30,193 bases of DNA, from contig JAYYZV010000169.1 in NCBI GenBank assembly GCA_036339975.1, forward strand, positions 1 through 30,193, given 5' to 3'. Source of the DNA: UBA830 sp036339975 (GTDB lineage Bacteria; Pseudomonadota; Alphaproteobacteria; MPNO01; UBA830). The notes under the pieces were generated by a model. The model ran no database searches and had not been told where the DNA came from. It worked only from the letters and a program-made list of their open reading frames with translations. Shown here one piece after another: positions 14,009 to 21,221 of this stretch; the first letter of the stretch is position 1; every line of letters starts with the position of its first letter. The translations under genes were made by a program, and so were the position numbers.

Positions 14009-14812
14009 TTACTTCCGTTTATCGAGAAACACCGCGACTGCGTCTCGGTGGGTATCGGTTGTATAGCAGATCCCTTGTGCCTGACTACCAAGCGCGAAAA
14101 TTTCTTCCGCAGTGGATTCATAGCTTTCGTTCATGATCGATTTTGCAAGAGCCAATGCGTCCGATGATCCCACCGTCATTGTTTTTGCCATTTCCACGGC
14201 GTCATCGATCAAAGAGCCTGGGTCGGATACGCGTTCGATCATGTTGATTCTTTTTGCTTCCTCTGCACCTATCTTACGGCCGGAGAAAATCAGTTCCTTT
14301 GCTCGCGCTAGCCCAACGCGGCGGGGTAGAAAATACATACCACCACCGTCGGGGATAAGGCCCCGCAAGACGTAGCTCATAACGAAAGTTGCGTCGCTTG
14401 CACCGATGACAAAATCGCAGCACAAGGCGAGGTCGGCACCAAGGCCTGCGGCGGCGCCGTTCACCGCAGCAATTGTTGGTTTTGGAATGTCGTGCAGCAT
14501 GGTCAGCAGATGATGCGTTCGTCTCTGACGCTGCCAGCCGTTTATACCAACCCGCCCAGCCGGCGCGGATAGGCGTTCGCGCATCGCCGCGATATCGCCG
14601 CCGGCGCAGAAGCCTTTACCGCGACCCGTCAAAACGACCGCTGCAACAACGGGTGACCGGTCGGTCCAGTCGAGCGCGGATATCAAGTCGGCCCGCATAT
14701 CATCATTTATCGCGTTGCGCTTATCTGGGCGGTTGAGCGTTAGGATCGCGATCCCATCTCGAAGTTCGATATCGACAAGAGTCGTATTTGGTTGTGCCGT
14801 TTCTGCGGGCAT
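14009..14812 (-). CDS. Enoyl-CoA hydratase/isomerase (crotonase family)
   Basis: A 267-residue crotonase-fold enzyme acting on an acyl-CoA. The oxyanion hole is built from GKGFCAGGD (65-73) and AAVNGAAAGLGAD (115-127). The two glutamates of classical hydratase are replaced: Asp127 stands at the first and Tyr147 at the second. Asp155 in LIPDGGG is the acid typical of PaaG-like and enoyl-CoA isomerase branches. So an isomerase or a specialised lyase/hydratase fits better than standard beta-oxidation. ATG 14812 has CAGGAGA upstream. First gene of an operon with the acyl-CoA synthetase, divergent from the aldolase-amidase-MDR operon across a gap with paired operator-like repeats. It was checked against HCHL/FerB, which it does not closely resemble. 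Confidence 0.92.
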   Translation of the reverse strand: MPAETAQPNTTLVDIELRDGIAILTLNRPDKRNAINDDMRADLISALDWTDRSPVVAAVVLTGRGKGFCAGGDIAAMRERLSAPAGRVGINGWQRQRRTHHLLTMLHDIPKPTIAAVNGAAAGLGADLALCCDFVIGASDATFVMSYVLRGLIPDGGGMYFLPRRVGLARAKELIFSGRKIGAEEAKRINMIERVSDPGSLIDDAVEMAKTMTVGSSDALALAKSIMNESYESTAEEIFALGSQAQGICYTTDTHRDAVAVFLDKRK

Positions 14813-14837
14813 ATCTGTCTCCTGATATCTGACTGTC

Positions 14838-14876
14838 GAAAACGTTGTAATCGTTCATCCGATGCAAGAAAACGTT
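14838..14876. promoter_or_regulatory. Two GAAAACGTT direct repeats 30 bp apart (candidate operators)
   Basis: GAAAACGTT occurs at 14838-14846 and 14868-14876, exactly 30 bp apart (about three helical turns). The second copy sits in AGAAA-ACG-TTTCT, a near-palindrome with a central CG like LacI/PurR-type operators. They lie between the divergent ECH and aldolase genes, where one regulator could control both operons. No regulator gene is adjacent. Confidence 0.45.
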
Positions 14877-14894
14877 TCTAGAAAAACTAACCAT

Positions 14895-14926
14895 TGCCGG
14901 ATTGGTTTGCGTTCCCGCATCCGGCA
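14895..14926 (+). promoter_or_regulatory. 8-bp inverted repeat in the leader of the aldolase operon
   Basis: TGCCGGAT (14895-14902) and ATCCGGCA (14919-14926) pair perfectly around a 16-base spacer. The repeat ends 38 bases before the aldolase ATG. It is either an operator for a dimeric regulator or an mRNA leader hairpin. Confidence 0.4.
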
Positions 14927-14964
14927 TATTGGATACCATTGTAAACAGGACGAACAGGTATGAA

Positions 14965-15828
14965 ATGGACACATCGGCACGACTGAATGGGATCGTTAAA
15001 GCGCTAGAAACTGGCGGGCATGCGTTTTCCGCTTTTGTGCCAATGGATATCCAGACCGCCATGCAGATGTCGGCTACAAGGTACGACGGGATAGTGTTCG
15101 AAGGAGAGCACCTCCCGTGGGATGTTTTGGCCCTGCGGGATTCGATGCAGTTTATGCTTGATCGCCGCGCGATCGCCAGCACCGGTTCTATAGCGCCGCC
15201 AGTTACGCCGATGGTGCGCGTGCCGGTAAATGGTACCGAAATGGGTCAATGGCATGCTAAGCAGGCGCTCGATACCGGTGTTTACGGCGTTGTTTGGCCG
15301 CATATCAGCACAGTTGAAGAGGCCTATAATGCAGTTGCTGCCTGCCGGTATCCGCGGCTTAAAGACAAGCCGCTCTATGAGCCGCAGGGAATTAGAGGCG
15401 ACGGGCCGGTACGAGCCGCGCGTTATTGGGGGCTAACCCAGCAGGAATACTACAGGAAAGCCGATGTCTGGCCTCTCGCGCCTGACGGTGAAATTTTTGT
15501 AATCCTACAGATTGAGGACACCACGGGAATATCTAACCTGTCCGATATCTTGGAAAATGTACCGGGCGTCGGCGCCATACTGATCGGAGAAGGAGATCTT
15601 GGTCAGGAACTTGGTTTTCCACGCCAATATGACCATCCGGAACTACTTGGTGCCATGAACCAAGTCGTAGAGACCTGTACAAGACATGATGTCATCGTCG
15701 GCCACCCACATGCTAATGCCGGGAACATGCAGGAGCTGATGGACCAAGGGTTTCGTTTCTTGATGTCAGCACCAGGCCGTCACTATAACGATTTGGAAAA
15801 TGGCTTGAAACTCGCCGGCCGAGGTTGA
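14965..15828 (+). CDS. HpcH/HpaI-family aldolase
   Basis: A 287-residue TIM-barrel enzyme of the HpcH/HpaI (2-keto-3-deoxy acid aldolase/citrate-lyase beta) superfamily, which splits 2-oxo-4-hydroxy acids to pyruvate plus an aldehyde with a divalent metal. Visible family marks: PMVRVP, substrate-binding arginine; VWPHIST, where related aldolases have the P/M-x-V segment; VILQIEDTTGI, metal-ligand Glu; and ILIGEGDLGQELG, metal-ligand Asp with the phosphate/carboxylate loop. ATG 14965 is preferred. An in-frame extension to 14902 would overlap the leader inverted repeat. The Shine-Dalgarno sequence is poor. First of three closely spaced genes with the amidase (21 bases) and the MDR enzyme (18 bases), so it probably performs a carbon-carbon cleavage in a small catabolic route. 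The substrate is unknown. Confidence 0.88.
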   Translation: MDTSARLNGIVKALETGGHAFSAFVPMDIQTAMQMSATRYDGIVFEGEHLPWDVLALRDSMQFMLDRRAIASTGSIAPPVTPMVRVPVNGTEMGQWHAKQALDTGVYGVVWPHISTVEEAYNAVAACRYPRLKDKPLYEPQGIRGDGPVRAARYWGLTQQEYYRKADVWPLAPDGEIFVILQIEDTTGISNLSDILENVPGVGAILIGEGDLGQELGFPRQYDHPELLGAMNQVVETCTRHDVIVGHPHANAGNMQELMDQGFRFLMSAPGRHYNDLENGLKLAGRG

Positions 15829-15849
15829 ATTCAGAGAGAAAAGGAGAAG

Positions 15850-17196
15850 ATGATGGAATCCGAAAAGCCGAGCCCGCGTTCCTATTTTGCTGCTATCGAT
15901 AACTTCGCCGACGGTTCTGACTCCCCTAGCGCGTTTCTCGAACGCTGCATCTTAGAAATGGAGTCCCGCGAAGACGACGTGAAGGCATTCGTTTGTATAA
16001 ATCTCAGTGCCGCCCGCGCTGCAGCTGAAGCGTCTACAAAACGATGGCAGGCCGGTAACCAAATTTCTCCGATTGACGGTATGCCTATCGGTGTGAAGGA
16101 CGTGATGGAAACTGCGGATATGCCGACGAGCCAAGGATCCCCTCTGTTTGTTGGGATGGAGACTGGGCGCGACTGTGCCGCAGTTGTCGCTCTGCGGGAA
16201 GCAGGTGCAATAATGGTAGGTAAGACAGTCACCACCGAGTTTGCGGCCACTCATCCAGGTGTTACCCGTAATCCCTGGGATCTTGAACGAACCCCTGGTG
16301 GGTCCAGCAGTGGTTCGGCGGCAGCGGTTGGGTCCGGTATGTTGGCCGGTGGGACCGGGTCGCAGGTTATTGGATCCATAATCCGTCCGGCAGGGTATTG
16401 CGGCGCATTTGGCTACAAACCCAGCGTCGGCGGTATCAATCGCGGCGGTAGTTTTGATGGTTTTAGCCAGAGCTGCACTGGGGTGATTGCCGCGAGCCTT
16501 GCTGAGTGTTGGTCAATGACCCGCGAGATCACTTCGCGAACTGGAGGTGACGCAGGGTATGTGGGCGTCATAGGTCCAATGGAACTGCCATTGGCGAAGA
16601 AACCAGAGAGCATCGCGATGCTTTATACCGAGGGCTGGGCTAATGCTTCCATTGGCGCGAAATCGGAGTGGCAGCGCGCGCGAGATACGATTGAGGCGGC
16701 AGGGATAGGTGTTCATGACCGGGATAATAATAAAAATGTTGAAGCCGTCGAAAAGGCTATCGTCAACGCAATGGAATTGTCCATGAACATTAACGCTTGG
16801 GAAGGGCGTTTTCCGCTAGATACATATGAGCGAGACATGGATAGTTCGAAGCTCAGCGAAAGCGCCCATAAACGCCTGAAGCAGGCACTTTCGATGACGC
16901 AGGACCAGTTCTCGGAACTGCTGATGGAAAGGGACCGTGTTCGCAATGTCTACGCAACCCTGAAAGGGCAGGTTGATGTCTGTGTCACTTTGTCAGCGCC
17001 GAGTGCGGCGCCCAAGGGTTTGGGCTGGACCGGTGATCCTCTTTTCACTGTTCCAACGTCACTGGTCGGTATGCCAACGGTCACCCTGCCGGTATTGCAG
17101 GACGAGAGCCTTCCGCTAGGGTTGCAGGTGATCGGTCATACAAACGCCGATGCAGGTTTATTCTCACACGCCGGCGGTATCCTCAATTTGTTCTGA
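15850..17196 (+). CDS. Amidase-signature family hydrolase
   Basis: A 448-residue amidase-signature enzyme (GatA/fatty-acid-amide-hydrolase fold) that hydrolyses amides or related C-N bonds. The Ser-cisSer-Lys machinery is readable: Lys83 in GVKDVM, the serine cluster in GGSSSGSAAAV (150-160), and nucleophile Ser176 in IGSIIRPA. It is somewhat shorter than GatA (about 480-490), and no gatB or gatC is adjacent, so a tRNA amidotransferase role is unlikely. AAAAGGAGAAG precedes two tandem ATG codons at 15850 and 15853; either could be used. It lies between an HpcH/HpaI aldolase and an MDR oxidoreductase, which suggests catabolism of an amide- or ring-nitrogen-containing substrate. The actual amide is not known. 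Confidence 0.92.
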   Translation: MMESEKPSPRSYFAAIDNFADGSDSPSAFLERCILEMESREDDVKAFVCINLSAARAAAEASTKRWQAGNQISPIDGMPIGVKDVMETADMPTSQGSPLFVGMETGRDCAAVVALREAGAIMVGKTVTTEFAATHPGVTRNPWDLERTPGGSSSGSAAAVGSGMLAGGTGSQVIGSIIRPAGYCGAFGYKPSVGGINRGGSFDGFSQSCTGVIAASLAECWSMTREITSRTGGDAGYVGVIGPMELPLAKKPESIAMLYTEGWANASIGAKSEWQRARDTIEAAGIGVHDRDNNKNVEAVEKAIVNAMELSMNINAWEGRFPLDTYERDMDSSKLSESAHKRLKQALSMTQDQFSELLMERDRVRNVYATLKGQVDVCVTLSAPSAAPKGLGWTGDPLFTVPTSLVGMPTVTLPVLQDESLPLGLQVIGHTNADAGLFSHAGGILNLF

Positions 17197-17214
17197 CCCG
17201 GCGGAGACGGTCCC

Positions 17215-18219
17215 ATGAAGGCCATGATATTCAATTCGTTTGGTCCGCCTGACGTCCTGCATTACGAAAACCTCCCCGATCCAGTGCCGGGCGCCGACGA
17301 TCTCGTTGTGGAGGTGCACGCCGTCTCGGTGAACAGGGTCCTCGATGTTGAAATACGTTCGGGTCGGGTGCCGTTATACGGCGTAACACCGCCGCATATT
17401 CCTGGTGTTGATCCATCTGGTGTTGTCGTAGAAATAGGCTCCAACGTGACTGATTTTGTAGTGGGTGACCGGGTTTCGGTTACATTGGGCCTGCCGGATG
17501 GTGGACGGTTCGGTATTGAGTGTGATGGCGGCGCGGCGACGCGGACGGTAGCGCCTGCGAGTTCGTGTGTGCTAATTCGTGATGAAGTTGGCTTCGCCGA
17601 TGCTACTGTCATATGTCGGCATGGACCCGTAGCCTATAATCTTCTGTTCAACATGGGTGATCTCAAGCCGGGTCAGGCCGTGTTGATCTTTGGTGCCTCG
17701 GGTAATCTCGGCTCAATAGGTATCCAGTTGGCTAAGGCGGCAGGGGCAACCGTCATCGCGGCGGCCGGCAGTGCTGAACGGGCGGCGGTCGGTGCTCAGC
17801 TGGGGGCCGATCATTCGATTGATTACGGTACTGTTGATTTGGTCAAAGCCGTTATGGAGTTGACGAACGGCGAAGGAGTTGATCTGTTCTACGATAATAT
17901 CGCTAACCCTAAAATTTGTCCCCTCGGCATCGAAAGCCTGAAAGAAAAAGGGCGAATGGTTACGGCGGGTGCGCATGGCGGGCCAGTCGTTCCCATCAAC
18001 ATGGCCACCGTGTATCACAAACGCTTGACGATAATGGGTAATCCCCGCAGTAAGGCGCAAGATGCATTGCCATGCTTAGACGCGGCTGCGGAGGGCAAGC
18101 TGCGAGTGGTTATTGATCGTGTAGTTCCTCTTGCCGAAGCCCCAGCAATGCATGCGCTACTTGAAAGTTCGGAAGGTAACGGCGTCGGCAAGATCATTCT
18201 GGACCCGACCCTAGGTTAG
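17215..18219 (+). CDS. Quinone-oxidoreductase-like MDR enzyme (zinc-free)
   Basis: A 334-residue medium-chain dehydrogenase/reductase of the zeta-crystallin/quinone oxidoreductase group, using NADPH to reduce quinones or alpha,beta-unsaturated carbonyls. An N-terminal GroES-like domain is followed by a Rossmann domain with the motif GASGNLG at 160-166. The structural and catalytic zinc cysteines of alcohol dehydrogenases are absent. HIPGVDPSGVV (61-71) is the familiar hinge. GGAGA lies upstream of the ATG. Last gene of the aldolase-amidase-MDR operon, so it probably reduces or oxidises an intermediate of that route. The cofactor preference and substrate are inferred from family only. Confidence 0.92.
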   Translation: MKAMIFNSFGPPDVLHYENLPDPVPGADDLVVEVHAVSVNRVLDVEIRSGRVPLYGVTPPHIPGVDPSGVVVEIGSNVTDFVVGDRVSVTLGLPDGGRFGIECDGGAATRTVAPASSCVLIRDEVGFADATVICRHGPVAYNLLFNMGDLKPGQAVLIFGASGNLGSIGIQLAKAAGATVIAAAGSAERAAVGAQLGADHSIDYGTVDLVKAVMELTNGEGVDLFYDNIANPKICPLGIESLKEKGRMVTAGAHGGPVVPINMATVYHKRLTIMGNPRSKAQDALPCLDAAAEGKLRVVIDRVVPLAEAPAMHALLESSEGNGVGKIILDPTLG

Positions 18220-18395
18220 GGATCTGGCATATACCGATTGGGATCAGGACTTCTATTGGCATTGTCTCGGCTATCTAGCCCGGTTAGATCCCGAGGGCGG
18301 TGCCAGTCCTCTCGCCCACGCAATCACCCGCGAGAATGATCGTAACGAAAATTGAGTGCGAGTGAGGGCCTTAGAGACAAAGCGTTAGGGGGAAA

Positions 18396-19016
18396 TTACG
18401 TTACAGGCTTCATGATGTGTTGTTGGTAGCCAGGCCGCTGGCTTAGCGCGTCGACCCAGCGCTTCAGGTGCGGATAATCCTCGCGCTCTATCGGCATGTT
18501 AAACCAGCGCCAGGCGGCAATTCCCAATGGTATATCGCACATAGTAAATGTATTGCCTGTCATAAATGTGTTTTCGGCCAATGTGTCATTCACAATTGCC
18601 ATTTTGGCGGAAAGAGACGCCCGCCCCGTTTCGATGGCGCGCATGTCCCGGTCTTCGCGGGCAGTACGGACCAAGCCGCGGAAAACCGGGACCATTGCCG
18701 GGCTGACGGTGGTTACCTGCCAATCCATCCATCGTTCAGCGATGGCGCGGGTTTGAAGGTCGTCAGGGTACAGCCCGCCAGAATCATGCTTCGCTGCGAG
18801 ATATCGGACGCAAGAATTTGATTCCCAAGTCACGAACCCTTCGTCGATAATAACGGGGACCAGCCCATTCGGATTTAGCTTGCGAAATTCTGACGTTTCG
18901 TTACCGCCAAATTTACCGCCAATGTCTTCACGCTCGAACTGCAGTTCGAGTTCTGCACAAGCCCACAGGACCTTCATCACGTTAGAGGACGTGTCGCGTC
19001 CCAAAATTTTCAGCAT
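18396..19016 (-). CDS. Glutathione S-transferase family protein
   Basis: A 206-residue cytosolic GST. The N-terminal thioredoxin-like domain has the likely catalytic serine region RDTSSN (7-12), the cis-proline motif GLVPVI (51-56, Pro54) and the glutathione-gamma-glutamyl site Glu65-Ser66 in TWESNSCVRYL. The helical C-terminal domain ends in HLKRWVDALSQRPGY, typical of bacterial theta/beta-like GSTs. It could conjugate glutathione to electrophiles or carry out isomerisation or reductive cleavage in aromatic (for example lignin-type) catabolism. Divergent from the alpha/beta hydrolase-LLM pair (110-base gap) and convergent with the MDR gene. The 176 bases between the two stops hold no clear feature. 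Confidence 0.92.
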   Translation of the reverse strand: MLKILGRDTSSNVMKVLWACAELELQFEREDIGGKFGGNETSEFRKLNPNGLVPVIIDEGFVTWESNSCVRYLAAKHDSGGLYPDDLQTRAIAERWMDWQVTTVSPAMVPVFRGLVRTAREDRDMRAIETGRASLSAKMAIVNDTLAENTFMTGNTFTMCDIPLGIAAWRWFNMPIEREDYPHLKRWVDALSQRPGYQQHIMKPVT

Positions 19017-19068
19017 GTCGATTATATCCCAAAGGAGAATATATAGATTAATTATTCCGCAATTGGGC

Positions 19069-19096
19069 CGGGCTGTCGACGTCAGCCCGCAGCGGG
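19069..19096 (+). promoter_or_regulatory. Overlapping alternative hairpins upstream of the alpha/beta hydrolase
   Basis: CGGGCTG-N7-CAGCCCG (19069-19089) is a perfect 7-bp stem. Its right arm also pairs with the next bases as CCCG-CAG-CGGG (19086-19096), followed by TTTATT. The two stems exclude each other. It could be a leader switch or an operator, or chance G+C-rich symmetry, 30 bases before the ATG at 19127. Confidence 0.35.
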
Positions 19097-19126
19097 TTTA
19101 TTCTGTCTGAAACGAAGAGAATTTGA

Positions 19127-19936
19127 ATGAAGCCTTTGTCTAAAACCGCTTCAGATATCCTGAATATTGCCGGCACTCGTGTCGAAATTAAACGCCGTGG
19201 AAGGGGGCGGCCGCTGCTGGTTTTGCATGGCGAGGATGGGTTCGAATTCGATCTTCCGCTGATCGATAATCTGGCGAAGAATTTCGAAATTGTATCACCC
19301 CGGATGCCGGGCTTTGGGAAAACCCCCCTGCCGAATTCAATCAACAACATGGATGACATATCTTATATATGGCTCGAACTGATGGACCGGCTGGATCTCC
19401 AGAACACTACCGTGCTCGGCTTCTCTGTAGGCGGATGGTTGGCGTTGGAAATTGCGACCAAAAACACGAGCAGAATCGCGCGCATGGCCCTGACGGGCTG
19501 TGTCGGAATTAAATTCGGGGGACCTTATGACCGCGACATCGAGGATATCTACTTCCACAACGCGCAGGACGTGCGCGAGTTGCGATTTCACGATCCCGAA
19601 AAAGACCCGCATTTGGACCTGTCAGGCCTGAATAAGCGCCAGGCCATAAACCTAGCCCGGTCAAGGGAAGCGATCGCAAAAGTATGCTGGGAGCCCTACT
19701 TTCATAATCCCTCGCTTCGTCACAGGCTGCACCGGGTGGATGTTCCAGTTCATATAATATGGGGGGGCAAAGACGGGATGACCGCGCCGTCCTATGGTCG
19801 TTCGCTGTCAAAAGCGTTACCTCGCGGCCGCTTTGCTACGGTCCCCGGCGCCGGCCATTTTCCCCACGTCGAGCAGCCGGACAGGTTTGCAGCGGCGTTG
19901 GCGGATTTTCTTACAGGTACCAAAGGAGCCCGCTGA
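19127..19936 (+). CDS. Alpha/beta-fold hydrolase
   Basis: A 269-residue alpha/beta hydrolase in the range of meta-cleavage-product hydrolases and small esterases. The catalytic triad is legible: Ser100 in the nucleophile elbow GFSVGG, Asp216 in GGKDGMTAP and His244 in GAGHFPHVEQP. HGEDGF (34-39) supplies the oxyanion hole. The first half is well conserved; the cap region (about 125-190) is charged and gives no substrate clue. Its stop (TGA) overlaps the ATG of the luciferase-like monooxygenase as TGATG, so both are translated together. A monooxygenase plus hydrolase pair suggests oxygenation (for example Baeyer-Villiger-like or ring oxygenation) followed by ester, lactone or C-C hydrolysis. 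Confidence 0.92.
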   Translation: MKPLSKTASDILNIAGTRVEIKRRGRGRPLLVLHGEDGFEFDLPLIDNLAKNFEIVSPRMPGFGKTPLPNSINNMDDISYIWLELMDRLDLQNTTVLGFSVGGWLALEIATKNTSRIARMALTGCVGIKFGGPYDRDIEDIYFHNAQDVRELRFHDPEKDPHLDLSGLNKRQAINLARSREAIAKVCWEPYFHNPSLRHRLHRVDVPVHIIWGGKDGMTAPSYGRSLSKALPRGRFATVPGAGHFPHVEQPDRFAAALADFLTGTKGAR

Positions 19937-21135
19937 TGGAATTTTATCATTTCACCGAGTTTGCCTGGCCGCATCTGCCACCAGATGACGAATTTACTTC
20001 CGCTCGGCTGAATCTGCCCAGCAGCGTATATGATCCGAAGAAGGGCGCCGATCTCTACAACATGTGCCTCGATCAGTATGTGCTGGCTGATGAGCTCGGC
20101 CTAAACTGTATGGTCAACGAGCATCATCAGACTGCTACGTGCCTGAACTCGTCGGGTACGGTCCCATTGTCGATCCTGGCTCGGCAAACCAAAAACGCTC
20201 GTATCCTGATTTTAGGTAATCCGGCAGCAAACCTTGCGGATCCCATCCGCTGCGCCGAGGAGATGGCGATGATCGATAATATTTCCTACGGACGGCTTGA
20301 TTGTGGCTTCGTGAGAGGTGTGCCGTACGAACTGTTCGCGTCTAACCGTAACCCAACAGAAACCAGTGACCGGCTGTGGGAATCCATCGACCTGATCCAG
20401 AAGGCGTGGACTACCCACGACGGTCCGTTCAACTACGAAGGCAAGTGGATCCACAAGCGGCAAGTGAATGTCTGGCCGCGTCCTTATCAGGAGCCGCACC
20501 CGCCGGTGTGGACGACCGGCGGCAGCGATCTGGCGCATGCCTGCCGGACGGTGGCACGCGGGTTCACGTTCGCAATGTTCCTAACGCCGGTCGAGAAGCT
20601 CGCTGCTATGTTTAAGGGTGTGCGATCTTGGTGCAACGATCAGGGTCTTCAACGCCCCGCCGACGATAAATTTGCCTTCATGCCGCTGGTGGCCGTGGGG
20701 GAAACAGAAAAAGAAGCCCGCGAAGTCATCGAACGTGTGTTCTGGTATGTCGTTAATAACAAGGCTGAGCCGCAGCACCGGGCCCCGCCTGGCTATGTCC
20801 AAACTAATCTTTATGCTGATTTTCTATCCGGCAGGTTCACTGGTGGGCGGACGGATGCTATCCGCAAGCAGGGCATGGAATATTTCCGCGAAAACCACGT
20901 CGCGATCTACGGCACTCCGGAAAACGTAGTTGGTCAGATTAAGTCGTTGCACAAAAAAACCGGCGGTTTTGGCCATCTAATAGCAATGATGCATGCAGGA
21001 GACATGGATTTTGAGATGACCGCGAAGAACATGACGCTATTCGCTGAAAAAGTGACGCCTCATATTAAGCAGCTTGGCAGCGTTAGCAAAAAGTTTGGCC
21101 CCCTGACGAAGCGTGGGACAAAAAAAGCGGCTTAA
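19936..21135 (+). CDS. Luciferase-like flavin-dependent monooxygenase (LLM)
   Basis: A 399-residue bacterial luciferase-like TIM-barrel flavoprotein, expected to use reduced FMN (or F420 in some groups) and oxygen. Characteristic regions: the N-terminal FYHFTEF strand, NEHHQ, ILGNPAANLADPIRCAEEMAMID and GRLDCGFVRG, and PPVWTTGGSD near residue 190. I start at ATG 19936, preceded by AAAGGAG and overlapping the hydrolase stop. An in-frame extension to 19759 would read through the hydrolase gene in another frame and has no family content. A separate flavin reductase gene is not in the window. Paired with the alpha/beta hydrolase. The substrate is not determinable. Confidence 0.93.
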   Translation: MEFYHFTEFAWPHLPPDDEFTSARLNLPSSVYDPKKGADLYNMCLDQYVLADELGLNCMVNEHHQTATCLNSSGTVPLSILARQTKNARILILGNPAANLADPIRCAEEMAMIDNISYGRLDCGFVRGVPYELFASNRNPTETSDRLWESIDLIQKAWTTHDGPFNYEGKWIHKRQVNVWPRPYQEPHPPVWTTGGSDLAHACRTVARGFTFAMFLTPVEKLAAMFKGVRSWCNDQGLQRPADDKFAFMPLVAVGETEKEAREVIERVFWYVVNNKAEPQHRAPPGYVQTNLYADFLSGRFTGGRTDAIRKQGMEYFRENHVAIYGTPENVVGQIKSLHKKTGGFGHLIAMMHAGDMDFEMTAKNMTLFAEKVTPHIKQLGSVSKKFGPLTKRGTKKAA

Positions 21136-21192
21136 TCCAGATTTTATCACTCTTAGTTAAATTCCGAGGGCGATAACTGGGCTAAAAGTATG

Positions 21193-21213
21193 TGGGAAAC
21201 TCATTCTTTCCCA
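21193..21213. terminator. Bidirectional hairpin between convergent genes
   Basis: TGGGAAA (21193-21199) and TTTCCCA (21207-21213) form a perfect 7-bp stem with a 7-base loop, between the LLM stop and the stop of the membrane transporter. T runs are modest on both sides (AATTTC on plus, CATACTTTT on minus), so termination in both directions is plausible. Confidence 0.5.
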
Positions 21214-21221
21214 ATTTCGGG

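Noticed and set aside
14009..14812. Assignment of the crotonase as feruloyl-CoA hydratase-lyase
   Set aside because: The catalytic Glu of that family is not at the expected position, and the LIPDGGG motif points to a PaaG-like or isomerase branch.
18220..18395. Possible RNA gene in the gap between the MDR enzyme and GST
   Set aside because: No tRNA cloverleaf or conserved RNA motif; only small imperfect repeats such as ATCTA/TAGAT.
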